The notes beneath the pieces were generated by a model, which saw only the letters and a list, made by a program, of their open reading frames with translations, did not search any database and was not told where the DNA came from. A program made the position numbers and the translations under genes. Of a stretch of DNA of 63,685 nt, positions 25,761 to 34,321 are shown piece by piece (positions within the stretch are counted from its first letter, which is position 1; each line of letters opens with the position of its first letter). This DNA comes from Paracoccaceae bacterium (lineage in GTDB: Bacteria; Pseudomonadota; Alphaproteobacteria; Rhodobacterales; Rhodobacteraceae), in contig JAPOXR010000053.1 in the NCBI GenBank assembly GCA_026706985.1, positions 1-63,685 of the forward strand, written 5' to 3'.

Positions 25761-27569
25761 TCAAATCTCCGAAAACAGGCTGGTCAGCCGAAAATCCACC
25801 GCATCGACCAATCCCAGATCCGATATCCGCAATTCCGGAATCACCGGAAGCGCCAACAGCGAGTGCTGCATCAGCGCATTATTGAGCTGACAGCCGCATT
25901 CGGCCATGGCTGCACTCAATCGCCCGGCCTCGGCGGCGACATCCCGCGCCCGGCGCTGCGACATCAGTCCCGCGACCGGCAATTCAACCAAAGCGAGTTC
26001 TCCGCCATCGCGCCAGATCGTCATTCCTCCATGCACCGCCGCCAGCCGGTTCGCCGCCAGCGCCATCTGTTCCCTGTCGGTTCCGACAACAATCATATGG
26101 TGGCTGTCATGGGCGATGGTCGAGGCGAGTGCCATGCGTCCGGTATAGCCGAAGCCGCTGACGAATGCGTTGATGACACCACCGGTGCCGCGATGTCTCT
26201 CAACCAGGGCGATCTGGCAGATATCCCGTTCCCGGCAACCTTCCACCCGCCCGTCCCGTATCGCAAGCGTGGTCTGCAGATGCTTGGTGGGTGCCTGGTT
26301 TTCCACCACACCGATAACTTTCACAGCGACTTCGCCGGTGTTACCCGGTGCCTTGATACAGAAATCATCCGCCACCAGATCCCGCTTCAGATTTACCATC
26401 CTCAGCGCGTGTTCCGGCCAATCCCCATGCGTAGTCGCAACCAGCAATCCGCCGTTTTCAGCAAGGTGCCTGCCGCGCGCATACACCGCTTCCACCGGAA
26501 GGGTCCTGAGACAGGAGGAGAGAATGAAATCGGCACGCCTTCCGGGCGCAATGGAACCTATTTCGCGCTCAAGACCAAAATGCGCGGCGCTGTTCAGCGT
26601 TGCCATCTGCAGCGCCACCAAGGGTTCGCAGCCGCATGTCACAGCGTGCCGCACGACCCTGTCCATATGCCCTTCCCCGACCAGCGTTCCGGGGTGGCAG
26701 TCATCCGTGCACAGGATGAAGCCGCGCGGGTCCAGTCCTTTTTCGGTCACGGCGGTGATCTGTTTTTCGACATCATACCATGCCGAGCCGAGCCGCATCA
26801 TGCAGCGCATCCCCTGCCGGATCCGCATCACCGCATCCGCTTCACGTGTGCCTTCATGATCATCGGCCGGTCCACCGGCGGCGTATGCATGGAAATCCGC
26901 ACCCAGGTCCGGAGACGCGTAATGCCCGCCCACAGTCTTTCCCGCCGCCCGCGCAGCCGCAATCTCAGCCAGCAGATGCCCGTCTCCAGAGACAATCCCC
27001 GGAAAATTCATCATCTCGCCCAAGCCGATGATTCCAGGCCAGCGCATCGCTTCCTCAACATCTTCCACACGGATGGTTGCGCCCGGCGTTTCCAACCCGG
27101 GTGCCGAAGGGATACAGGAGGGCATCTGCATGAAGATATTGATCGGCTGCAGCAACGCTTCATCATGCATCAGCCGGACACCCTGCAGGCCAAGAACATT
27201 GGCGATTTCATGCGGGTCGGCAAACAGAGTTGTCGTGCCGTGCGGAATGACCGCCTCGGCGAAGCGTGCCGGTGTCAGCATACCGGATTCGATATGCATA
27301 TGGCCGTCACAGAGACCTGGTACCGCATACATACCATCGGCTTCGACGATTACCGTGTCCGCTCCCACACAGTGACCCGCATCAGCGCCGCAATAGGCAA
27401 ATCTTCCGTTGCTTACGGCAATGTCGCTGTTCTTCAGAACTTCCCGGCTATGGACATTCACCCAAGCCGCGTTTCGGACCACGAGATCAGCCGGTTTTCG
27501 CCCAACTGCGACGTCAATCAACTCCTCGGCGATTTCGTGCCAAGCCGGTATCGAGTGCATGTGTCGCAT
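25761..27569 (-). CDS. ade: Adenine deaminase
   Basis: A 602-residue amidohydrolase that deaminates adenine to hypoxanthine. Metal and catalytic motifs of the Ade family are visible: PGLCDGHMHIESGMLTP, FADPHEIANVLG, FILCTDDCHPGTLVGEGHMD, and the C-terminal AHDSHHMIVVG. It is the first gene of a two-gene unit with amn. Start at ATG 27569; ATG 27560 is an alternative, and neither has a good ribosome binding site. The opposite strand is also open for about 600 codons here, but carries no family signature. Confidence 0.95.
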   Translation of the reverse strand: MRHMHSIPAWHEIAEELIDVAVGRKPADLVVRNAAWVNVHSREVLKNSDIAVSNGRFAYCGADAGHCVGADTVIVEADGMYAVPGLCDGHMHIESGMLTPARFAEAVIPHGTTTLFADPHEIANVLGLQGVRLMHDEALLQPINIFMQMPSCIPSAPGLETPGATIRVEDVEEAMRWPGIIGLGEMMNFPGIVSGDGHLLAEIAAARAAGKTVGGHYASPDLGADFHAYAAGGPADDHEGTREADAVMRIRQGMRCMMRLGSAWYDVEKQITAVTEKGLDPRGFILCTDDCHPGTLVGEGHMDRVVRHAVTCGCEPLVALQMATLNSAAHFGLEREIGSIAPGRRADFILSSCLRTLPVEAVYARGRHLAENGGLLVATTHGDWPEHALRMVNLKRDLVADDFCIKAPGNTGEVAVKVIGVVENQAPTKHLQTTLAIRDGRVEGCRERDICQIALVERHRGTGGVINAFVSGFGYTGRMALASTIAHDSHHMIVVGTDREQMALAANRLAAVHGGMTIWRDGGELALVELPVAGLMSQRRARDVAAEAGRLSAAMAECGCQLNNALMQHSLLALPVIPELRISDLGLVDAVDFRLTSLFSEI

Positions 27570-27717
27570 AGAGAATCAATGCAGGACTCGCGGCCATGCG
27601 TCAAGCTTTGGCGCAGGGGCGGGTCAGGAATTTGTGCAACACGCACCTTCAGAATCGAAACAGCGGTGTGATGATTGCGCTCTGCCATGGATCCGGGTGT
27701 GTAATGAGGGGAGGAGC

Positions 27718-28371
27718 ATGACGGTCAATTTTGAGGAGTTGCGAAAATTTGCCGCATACGGGGATTTCAGTCTTCCTCCCTATTTTGTCCGCCGGAAGAC
27801 GATCATCAACGACTTGAGAGCGCATACAAAGTTATTTGGGATACTCGCAGGGCTGACGAAAACCAACCCAAAGGAATGACGCGCATTGTCCACGGTCCGC
27901 CGGGGCCGGAAAGACATCGCTGCTTGGACATCTCAAGCAGAAATGGGCTCGATCCAGGAAGGGGTATCTCCCCGAATGCTGCAACTATCAGGAGATGACG
28001 TGGTAGGTCATACGGAGGCATTCTACGAAGTCCTGATCAATGTTATCAGCCCCGATTTGGCAAAAAAGCTCTATCCGCAGCCCTGGATCAAGTTCACCGG
28101 AGCAGACGTGCAGATATTGGGGATCGGCGGTCAGGCACATTTGCGTTCATTGCCTGATCTGAGCAGCAGGTATGCTGAGTTCTGGCAGGCGCTTGTTGTT
28201 GTCGCTATCGACGAGGCTCAGAATATCGGGATGACCTATGCTGGCACCACCGCAGCAATACTGCAGGGGGTGCATGACAACATCAATAATCTACCGGTTG
28301 TGCCGGTTTTGCCAGCCTGTCCGTCCGGCTCGCCTGGCTATGGCTGGCGCGACACGGATGATTGCGGACGG
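27718..28371 (+). pseudogene. Frameshifted AAA/P-loop ATPase with a short upstream coupled frame
   Basis: A 53-codon frame starts at ATG 27718 behind GGGGAGGAGC and ends at 27879. A second frame starts at ATG 27876 (ATGA overlap) with TRIVHGPPG, then loses register: restoring one G near 27901-27905 gives GPPGAGKTSLLGHLKQKW, a perfect Walker A. A further shift near 27990 is needed to continue into the frame holding VVVAIDEAQNI, a Walker B with following helix (about 28200). Another shift appears near 28310. The 3' end is lost against the TacT gene. With at least two frameshifts it is not functional as one chain. The ATPase class cannot be named. Confidence 0.6.
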
Positions 28372-28391
28372 CGATGGGCCGGCTGCGGAGT

Positions 28392-28895
28392 TCAGGAAAC
28401 CACCAGCTGTTCCAACTCCGCCATGCGCAGGATCATCATCAGCGGCTCGCGCTCGGAGAACGGGCGGTAGCCGAACCGGACGTAGAATGCCTTCACCCTT
28501 TCGTCGATGGCCTGCACGATGACCGCGCGGGCGCCGATCATGCGCGCCGCCGCGAGCGCACGGTGGCCTGCATCGACGAGCAGGTCGGTGCCCAGCCGCC
28601 GACCCCTGTAATCCTTGTCCACCGCAAGCTGGCCGAGGAGAATGACCGGGATCGGATCGGGCATGTTCCGGCCCAACCGCGACGACACCCGGCGGCGCTC
28701 CACGGCACTGGCGGCGAGGCTGTAGAAGCCGACCACCCGGTCGCCGTCGCAGGCGACATAGGTGCGCGCGCCGCCCCTGGCCTCGTTCAGCCTTGCCTTG
28801 CTCCGGAGCCAGCCGTCGAGGACAGGTATGCACGAGGAGAACTGCGAAAGGTCGTGGCGGGACGCGAGCGGTGCGGGCGGGTCTATCGGTCCCAC
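28392..28895 (-). CDS. tacT: GNAT toxin of a TacA/TacT-type pair
   Basis: A 167-residue GNAT acetyltransferase of the TacT type: the acetyl-CoA loop is RGRRLG (in AVDKDYRGRRLGTDLL), with a FYVRFGYRPF strand near the end that bears the usual tyrosine. Studied members acetylate charged tRNA and stop translation. It overlaps the DUF1778 gene upstream by 13 bases. The gene seems complete. It lies in a region of broken genes and IS remnants, which suggests gain by transfer. Confidence 0.85.
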   Translation of the reverse strand: MGPIDPPAPLASRHDLSQFSSCIPVLDGWLRSKARLNEARGGARTYVACDGDRVVGFYSLAASAVERRRVSSRLGRNMPDPIPVILLGQLAVDKDYRGRRLGTDLLVDAGHRALAAARMIGARAVIVQAIDERVKAFYVRFGYRPFSEREPLMMILRMAELEQLVVS

Positions 28896-29134
28896 TGGCG
28901 CGCGTAACGCGCCTTCACGGCAGGGTCGATCTCCACCGGCGCGTCGAGCGCAGCGAGGAAACTGTCCCAGGTCTCGTCGTCGAACACGATGACGGGGTGC
29001 TCGTTGAGGACCTCGATTGCCGCTGCCTCGCTGGACCGCAGTACAAACTCGGTGCGGGAAACACCTCTGATGGCGGCCGCGTGGTCAATGACGGCGAGGC
29101 GTTCGCTCGACGTGCGCAGGTTCACCTGGGGCAT
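28883..29134 (-). CDS. tacA: DUF1778 ribbon-helix-helix antitoxin (TacA-type)
   Basis: An 83-residue DUF1778 protein. The N-terminal PQVNLRTSSERLAVIDHAAAIRG with SRTEFVLRSS is a ribbon-helix-helix DNA-binding domain; the C-terminal half (VFDDETWDSFLAALDAP) is the part that wraps the GNAT toxin. AGGAG lies seven bases before ATG 29134. First gene of the toxin-antitoxin operon, with a promoter at 29183-29211. Confidence 0.85.
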   Translation of the reverse strand: MPQVNLRTSSERLAVIDHAAAIRGVSRTEFVLRSSEAAAIEVLNEHPVIVFDDETWDSFLAALDAPVEIDPAVKARYARQWDR

Positions 29135-29182
29135 GGAGGTCTCCTATCGGTTTTCGGCCGGTCGCATGAAGTGACGGTTTCC

Positions 29183-29211
29183 GATATAGCATTTGTATAG
29201 AAGAACGGCAA
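29183..29211 (-). promoter_or_regulatory. Promoter and possible operator of tacA-tacT
   Basis: On the minus strand TTGCCG (29211-29206) and TATATC (29188-29183) are separated by 17 bases. TATA-GCATTTG-TATA at 29185-29199 is a small palindrome overlapping the -10, a suitable place for autorepression by the antitoxin. Confidence 0.4.
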
Positions 29212-29226
29212 TCCACTGTGTCTGTG

Positions 29227-29690
29227 TCACACCATATGAGCCTCGTGGCTCTCTCTGATTCGCCGGGATCTGAGGTATTCGTCCGGTGTCATTCCGGTAA
29301 GTGCTTCGCGTGGCCACCATCCGTTATGGAATTTGAGGTACCGGTTGATCATCGGGTTGATTCCGTGATGTCGGTCCCTGTGTCCCGGACATTGTGGAAT
29401 TCGTTTCGCCATGTGGCCTGCATTCGTTCGACGCTTTTCGGCGGCAGCACCGCGGCTGTTATGCCCCTGTCGCCGTAGGCGGCCCCGGATCCGGCCATGA
29501 ACTCCGAACCGCCGTCGACCTGCACCGCCTCGACCCGGAAAGGGGCGGTGTCCACCAGATTGTCGAGGAAGCATGCGGCGCTGGACGCCGCCATGGCGGT
29601 GCTCCAGCGTGAGATCCGGTCGATGGCGGTGAAGTGCCTGACCCTCTTTCCGGCTGGAGCATCCCCCGAGCGGCACCGAGCCGTCCCGAA
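29227..29690 (-). mobile_element. IS481-like transposase remnant A
   Basis: Two minus-strand frames together spell an integrase-core transposase: FTAIDRISRW, then FRVEAVQVDGGSEFMAG (a catalytic Asp/Glu region), VERMQATWRNEFHNV, and after a frameshift INPMINRYLKFHNGWWPREALTGMTPDEYL, the typical C-terminus. The N-terminal helix-turn-helix half is missing and the segment between VLPPKS and VERMQ is shortened. It is non-functional. A second relative lies in the same orientation at 30640-30930. Confidence 0.65.
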
Positions 29691-30118
29691 GGGGGAGAGG
29701 AACAATGTGACGAAAAGGGGAAGTCGTCATTCGGGCCCATGGGCTGCCTGGAAAGGAATGCTCCACCGGGGAGTTCCGCGAGGCGGAGCGTGAGGCGAAA
29801 GGGGTCCGAAAAAAGGCTTGACGAAGGACGTCTCATAAGAGGATCCGGGAGGCTGACGGGAGGACGGGCCGACTACGCTCTCCCACGGATCCGTGGATGC
29901 AATCCAAGGGTAGTCCAGTCCGATCCGACCTGCGGGGCTTATTCCGCACCGTCGCCGCCAAGCCTTGGCGGCGACGGTCCCATCACGGAAATGAACCCGG
30001 GCGGAGGTGGAACGCAAGCGACAGTTTTCCACAGGAATCCGCGCCCAACTTATCCAAAGCCACCTTCCGGTTCCTTTCCGATTCTCAAAGCATACGAGGG
30101 GCGCTTTTCCCGGGAGAA
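29691..30118. other. Stretch without a recognisable gene
   Basis: Open frames run across this GC-rich stretch on both strands but none shows a domain, a ribosome binding site or a sensible composition. It separates IS481 remnant A from the RelE-type toxin gene and is probably decayed DNA. Confidence 0.4.
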
Positions 30119-30385
30119 TCATCGCGGCGGCCGCCGATAGGCGTCTCGCCGGTGTGCGACACGAACCACCAGGACAACAAGCTCCTCGTCGCGGACTTCG
30201 TACACGACGCGGTAATCTCCGACCCGGAGCCGCCTGAGCCCCCGGAGATCGCCCTTCAGCGCGGCGCCGAGATGAGGGGTCTCCGCCAGCCGGTCGATGG
30301 CGGAGACGATGCGTGTGCGGTCTGGTTTGACCACACGCCGCAGCTCCTTCGCAGCGCTCTCCTTAATCCGTATCGAGAAGCTCAC
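30119..30385 (-). CDS. RelE/ParE-family toxin
   Basis: An 88-residue toxin of the RelE type: KESAAKELRRVVKPDRTRIVSAIDRLAETP, then LKGDLRGLRRLRVGDYRVVYEVRDEELVVLVVRVAHRRDAYR, the standard RelE strand order with basic residues expected for mRNA cleavage at the ribosome. It overlaps its antitoxin gene by 23 bases. Complete. Confidence 0.85.
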   Translation of the reverse strand: MSFSIRIKESAAKELRRVVKPDRTRIVSAIDRLAETPHLGAALKGDLRGLRRLRVGDYRVVYEVRDEELVVLVVRVAHRRDAYRRPPR

Positions 30386-30587
30386 GCCGGACCTGGTCCC
30401 AGTCCAGCACCGGATCCGTGGGATCGCGGAGCCGGTCGATTGCGGCGGAAAGATCGTCGAAGTCCTCGAGGTAGTGCTCGACGGCGAGGCGGATGACGTC
30501 CGCTCGGCTGCGCCGAAACTCTGTTGCGGCCCTGTCCAGGGCCTCCACTACCGGGTCCGGCAATCGCGCGGTGACCTGAAGGGGCAT
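30363..30587 (-). CDS. Ribbon-helix-helix antitoxin of the RelE-type pair
   Basis: A 74-residue protein. The first 45 residues (PLQVTARLPDPVVEALDRAATEFRRSRADVIRLAVEHYL) form a ribbon-helix-helix domain; the acidic tail (DPTDPVLDWDQVRRELLDTD) is the toxin-binding part. The tail coding region overlaps the toxin gene. A palindromic site sits 20 bases upstream of its start. Confidence 0.8.
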   Translation of the reverse strand: MPLQVTARLPDPVVEALDRAATEFRRSRADVIRLAVEHYLEDFDDLSAAIDRLRDPTDPVLDWDQVRRELLDTD

Positions 30588-30607
30588 GGCGGTTCCAGAA
30601 TTGCAAG

Positions 30608-30628
30608 AGTAAATGACATTACTTTACT
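30608..30628 (-). promoter_or_regulatory. Possible operator of the RelE-type toxin-antitoxin operon
   Basis: AGTAAA (30608-30613) and TTTACT (30623-30628) are inverted arms around a nine-base centre that itself contains AATG-A-CATT. Its AT-rich palindrome just upstream of a ribbon-helix-helix antitoxin suggests autoregulation. Confidence 0.35.
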
Positions 30629-30639
30629 GCACTCCAACT

Positions 30640-30930
30640 ACCGAGTCAATCAGCGCATCGTGTGGTCTCCAGCTGTTGTATGTTTCGAGGTAACGGTCGA
30701 TCATGGGGTTGAGTTCAGTGATGTTCGCGGCCGTGTCCTGGACATTGTGGAATTCGTTTCTCCATGTCGCCTGCATGCGTTCGACCTGTCCGTTCATTCC
30801 GACGCTGGCCGCGGTCGTATCGGAAGTCGCCATGGCCGTGCCAGGCGCGAGACGGTCGGCCGCTGTGAAGTGTCTGCCCCTCTTGTCCAGACTGAGGGAT
30901 ACGGAAAGGGTGTCGGTCTGTCGCGGCCCC
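30640..30930 (-). mobile_element. IS481-like transposase remnant B
   Basis: On the minus strand: RGRHFTAADRLAPGTAMA, then NGQVERMQATWRNEFHNVQ, then ITELNPMIDRYLETYNSWRPHDAL. The order matches the last third of an IS481-family transposase, but the catalytic core between the first two blocks is largely deleted and the end is replaced after DAL. It is the same family and orientation as remnant A, so the RelE-type module lies between two decayed copies. Confidence 0.6.
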
Positions 30931-31253
30931 GGAACGGAAAGCCCCGCCGCCGGACCGGAGCCATGTGTACCCATGCCGGTACCGCCGGACGAAAAGATCA
31001 AAAGTCGGCGGAATGCCATTTGAACGGTAAGCCGATGGAGGCGCTGGGCAGGGCTGGCGTGCGCCCGGCACATAAATTGACAAATGTGGGTTGAGCCACA
31101 AATGGGAGTGGATATTTGAGGCCGTGTGGGATACGGAGAGGCTTGGCATATCTGAATGTGCAGGTAGCCATTTCCGGCCTGAAGATGGGGGTGGGCCGGA
31201 GGCTGGCCGAGTCGGTTTGGCCGGTTTTTTCATGATTTGGTGGGAACCCGGCT
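30931..31253. other. Intergenic stretch before the HD-domain gene
   Basis: No supported gene. It marks the change from decayed mobile DNA to an ordinary chromosomal region and presumably holds the promoter for the gene at 31254, which I could not place. Confidence 0.4.
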
Positions 31254-31856
31254 ATGCGGACTGTGTCATTTAAGGAAATGAAGCGAGGCACCAGGGAGGA
31301 TTACCAGCTCTTGGAAGAAATGGAGAAATCCTACCACGCCCTGACCGCATCGCGGGTTATGGCGGAACTGCGTCGGCTGGATGAGGATTCACTGTCGGGA
31401 TACAAGATCACCCGGCTTGAGCATTCGCTTCAGTCAGCGACCCGCGCGCTTCGTGACGGTGCGGATGATGACTGGATTATCGGTGCCCTGCTGCATGATA
31501 TCGGCGATGGGCTGGCACCGAAAAACCATGACCGGTTTTCCGCCGAAGTGATCCGGCCGTTTGTACGCGAAGAGGTTTCCTGGGTGGTTGAACATCACGG
31601 AATCTTCCAGATGCTCTATTATGCCGACCATTACGGCTGGGACAAAAACGCACGCGACCGTTACCGCGACAATATTTATTTCAATTCCTGCGCCGAATTC
31701 TGTGAGCGTTGGGACCAGGCATCATTTGACCCGGATTATGAGAATGAACCACTGTCGCATTTTGCGGAGTTGGTTGAAACGGTTTTCGCGCGCGGTGCGT
31801 ACGATCCTGAAATTCTGCAGCCCGGGGTTGTGAAGGGTCTGCCACCGGTTTCATGA
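31254..31856 (+). CDS. HD-domain protein, possible mixed-valent diiron oxygenase
   Basis: A 200-residue HD-fold protein. Candidate metal ligands: H57 (in TRLEHSLQSA), H81-D82 (LLHDIGDG), H92 and H114/H115 (VVEHHG), plus an aspartate in the WDQASFDPDYEN segment. The LEHSLQ ... HDIG pattern resembles PhnZ and TmpB, diiron oxygenases of organophosphonates, more than signalling HD enzymes. From memory of PhnZ, its Tyr24 and Glu27 lid positions are not kept here, and HDIGH reads HDIGD, so the substrate should differ. Start at ATG 31254; ATG 31278 is also possible. It converges on the thiolase gene. Function not established. Confidence 0.6.
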   Translation: MRTVSFKEMKRGTREDYQLLEEMEKSYHALTASRVMAELRRLDEDSLSGYKITRLEHSLQSATRALRDGADDDWIIGALLHDIGDGLAPKNHDRFSAEVIRPFVREEVSWVVEHHGIFQMLYYADHYGWDKNARDRYRDNIYFNSCAEFCERWDQASFDPDYENEPLSHFAELVETVFARGAYDPEILQPGVVKGLPPVS

Positions 31857-31875
31857 CGCTGCGTCCCGAACGGAG

Positions 31876-33057
31876 TCACATACGTTCGAAAGCCAGTGCG
31901 ATTCCCTGACCGCCGCCGATGCACATCGTTACCAGCGCCCGTTTGCCACTGATACGCTGCAATTCAGCGATGGCTTTGAGTGTAATGATAACTCCGGTTG
32001 CTCCGATCGGATGGCCTAGGGCAATGGCGCCGCCGTTGGGATTGACCCGCCCCGCCTCCAGACCAAGCTCCTGATTGACAGCCAGTGCCTGGGCGGCAAA
32101 GGCTTCATTGGCCTCGATGACATCAAAACTCCCAACCTCCATTTTCAGCCGTCGCAGGAGGTTGCGGACTGCTGGAACCGGCCCGATGCCCATCGTTTCC
32201 GGACGCACACCTGCATGGGCATAACCGAGCAGACGGGCGCGTGGTTTCAGACCGGCGCTTTCCGCTGCCTGCGCGCGCGCCAGCACCAGGGCGGCGGCGC
32301 CGTCATTGATGCCGGAAGCATTGCCGGCGGTGACCGTGCCGTCTTTCCGGAACACCGCTGGCAGAGTGGCAAGCGCCGCGGCGGAGGTCTCCTGCGGGTG
32401 TTCATCTGTATCGAAGGTCACATTTTCCCGCCGCCGACGCACTTCCACCGGCACGATCTGATCCTTGAAGCGTCCGTTGCTGATCGCTGATCGGGCACGG
32501 TTTTGACTTTCCAGGGCAAAAGCATCCTGGGTTTCACGGGATATGCCGAATTCATCGGCAACATTCTCTGCTGTCACACCCATATGGCCGGTACCGAACG
32601 GGCAGGCCAGAGCACCCATCATGACATCCACGAGTCCGGCATCGCCCATTTTCTGTCCCCAGCGGGCGGTGGGAGCGATGTGCGGGGAGCGGCTCATGCT
32701 CTCGGCGCCCCCGGCCAGACCGAATTCCGCGTCACCGAGCAAGAGAGATTGGGCAACCGAAACGATAGCCTGGGCGCCGGAGCCGCAGAGTCGATTCACA
32801 TTCATTGCCGGTGTGGCATCGGGAATGCCCGCATCCATGGCAGCGACCCGCGACAGGTACATGTCTCTGGGTTCGGTATTGATGACATGGCCAAAAGCGA
32901 CATGACCGATTTGCTTCGGTTCGGTGCCTGAACGCCGTATCGCCGCCTTGGCGACAATGGCCCCGAGTTCAATTGGCTGCATTGCCGCCAGTGAACCGCC
33001 GAAACTGCCAACAGCAGTCCGCGCTCCGCCGAGAATCACAATGTCGTCACTAGTCAT
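31876..33057 (-). CDS. Acetyl-CoA acetyltransferase (thiolase II type)
   Basis: A 393-residue thiolase: nucleophile cysteine in [24 protein letters not shown] with the active-site histidine, and the second cysteine in TMCIGGGQG. It splits acetoacetyl-CoA to two acetyl-CoA. Start at ATG 33057, which overlaps the end of the isomerase gene by eight bases; longer starts would read antisense-like sequence inside the neighbour. It is last in the marR-maiA-thiolase unit and fits the end of homogentisate breakdown, where acetoacetate is released. A CoA-transferase to activate it is not in the window. Confidence 0.9.
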   Translation of the reverse strand: MTSDDIVILGGARTAVGSFGGSLAAMQPIELGAIVAKAAIRRSGTEPKQIGHVAFGHVINTEPRDMYLSRVAAMDAGIPDATPAMNVNRLCGSGAQAIVSVAQSLLLGDAEFGLAGGAESMSRSPHIAPTARWGQKMGDAGLVDVMMGALACPFGTGHMGVTAENVADEFGISRETQDAFALESQNRARSAISNGRFKDQIVPVEVRRRRENVTFDTDEHPQETSAAALATLPAVFRKDGTVTAGNASGINDGAAALVLARAQAAESAGLKPRARLLGYAHAGVRPETMGIGPVPAVRNLLRRLKMEVGSFDVIEANEAFAAQALAVNQELGLEAGRVNPNGGAIALGHPIGATGVIITLKAIAELQRISGKRALVTMCIGGGQGIALAFERM

Positions 33058-33694
33058 TGTCAGCTCCGGGTTTGAAATTGTCGGGGTGCGCCTCCGCGAA
33101 TGCGTCCAAGCGCTGCAGGCGGGCGGCGATTGATGCAATCTGCTTGTAACGGCGCACCGGAACGCCACGGCGACGTGCATTGTATACCTGTGGCAGCAGG
33201 CAGATATCCGCCATGGTGGGGCTGTCACCGTGGCAATAATGTCTTGTCTCAAAAGATCTGAGGAGCCGTTCGACTCCGTCGAAGCCAACTGACATGAAAT
33301 GGCGCATCCATTCGACATCGGCATCGTCGCGATTTGCCAGCTTTGCTGCCCTGAGGCTGACCGAAAGGTTGCAGACCGGGTGAATTTCCATGGCCACCGC
33401 ATAGGAAATTGTTCTCACCCTGGCCCTTTCCGACGGATCTTCGGGCAGAAATTTTGCCAGTCCGGTATCATTCATGAATTCGATTGCGGCCAGCGACTGG
33501 CTGAATTTGCGCCCATCCAGATAAAGGGTCGGCACGAGCCCCTGCGGATTATGGTCGAGATATTGTTCGCCCTTATGTTCACCGCTCAGAAGGTCGACCT
33601 GCCGGCTTTCAAACTCGATGCCAGCGAGTCCAAGGGCGATACGAAGCCGGTAAGCGGCGCTTGAACGCCAGTAATCATAGAGGATCGCCCGCAT
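33050..33694 (-). CDS. maiA: Maleylacetoacetate isomerase
   Basis: A 214-residue zeta-class glutathione S-transferase. The family signature SSAAYRLRIAL (the usual SSCSWRVRIAL-like motif) is at residues 11-21, followed by NPQGLVPTL and QSLAAIEFM. It turns maleylacetoacetate into fumarylacetoacetate with glutathione, after HmgA has opened the homogentisate ring. It begins one base inside the MarR stop (TAATG) and ends inside the thiolase start, so the three genes are tightly coupled. Confidence 0.9.
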   Translation of the reverse strand: MRAILYDYWRSSAAYRLRIALGLAGIEFESRQVDLLSGEHKGEQYLDHNPQGLVPTLYLDGRKFSQSLAAIEFMNDTGLAKFLPEDPSERARVRTISYAVAMEIHPVCNLSVSLRAAKLANRDDADVEWMRHFMSVGFDGVERLLRSFETRHYCHGDSPTMADICLLPQVYNARRRGVPVRRYKQIASIAARLQRLDAFAEAHPDNFKPGADND

Positions 33695-34119
33695 TATGTT
33701 TCGCCGAGAAGCAATTTCGTGCCGCGGCGGAAACCGTCACAATGACTGCCGAGCCGGTTCAACAATTCAGTCTGGAAGCTGTTCGCGATGGGTATGAGTT
33801 CAGCCATGACTTCCCGGCCTCTTCCCGTCAGATGCAGGTCAATCAGCCGCCGGTCGGTGAGGTTGGTCGAGCTTGATAACAGCCCCTTGACTTCGAGTTG
33901 TCGTGCGGCGCGGCTGACACGGGATTTATGCATATCGACACGGACCACCAATTCCCGCACGCTTACCGGTTCCGATTGCGACAGATGCGCCATTATCCGC
34001 CATTCGGGAACACGCAGACCGAATTTCCGCCGGTAATGGACTTCAAGGTCCTGGCTCATCCGTTTTGCCAGAACGCTGATCTGGTAGGGCAGGAAATCGT
34101 CGAGAATGAAATCAGTCAT
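33694..34119 (-). CDS. MarR-family regulator of the homogentisate locus
   Basis: A 141-residue winged-helix regulator: FGLRVPEWRIMAHLSQSEPVSVRELVVRVDMHKSRVSRAARQLEVKGLL and the wing STNLTDRRLIDLHLTGRG. Start at ATG 34119; a longer frame from 34314 reads into the hmgA leader and is unlikely. It is divergent from hmgA across about 200 bases that include a palindrome placed between promoter boxes. It probably represses hmgA and its own operon until a pathway intermediate is present. Confidence 0.85.
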   Translation of the reverse strand: MTDFILDDFLPYQISVLAKRMSQDLEVHYRRKFGLRVPEWRIMAHLSQSEPVSVRELVVRVDMHKSRVSRAARQLEVKGLLSSSTNLTDRRLIDLHLTGRGREVMAELIPIANSFQTELLNRLGSHCDGFRRGTKLLLGET

Positions 34120-34218
34120 CGACGCATATTCAACAATGCTCCCGATGTCGTCAAGAACGCGCTCCGGCGCAAGTCCACGGCGACCTGTCTCCGGTATTGC
34201 TGTTGAGTGGAGTTCGAA

Positions 34219-34247
34219 TTGACTTTGTTGCGAATGCAACGATAAAT
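34219..34247 (+). promoter_or_regulatory. hmgA promoter with an embedded MarR-type operator
   Basis: TTGACT (34219-34224) and ATAAAT (34242-34247) are 17 bases apart. The spacer contains GTTGC-GAAT-GCAAC (34227-34240), a perfect inverted repeat filling the space between the -35 and -10. A protein bound there would block RNA polymerase. The regulator is most likely the MarR protein encoded on the other side. Confidence 0.6.
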
Positions 34248-34321
34248 TGGCATGGAACCTGTAATACTGCATCCGTTTATTTGTGATATAAATCCGGACG
34301 CGGCTGGAGGACATGGACAGG

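Noticed and set aside
25863-27671. A 602-codon open frame on the plus strand
   Set aside because: It is antisense to adenine deaminase and has no family signature; long antisense frames are common in GC-rich genes.
29727-30122. A minus-strand frame of 131 codons between IS481 remnant A and the RelE gene
   Set aside because: No domain, no ribosome binding site and biased composition; no group II intron or reverse-transcriptase motifs seen either.
33058-33402. A longer N-terminus for the thiolase
   Set aside because: The extra 115 codons lie inside maiA in another frame and have no thiolase similarity; ATG 33057 begins with a proper thiolase start.
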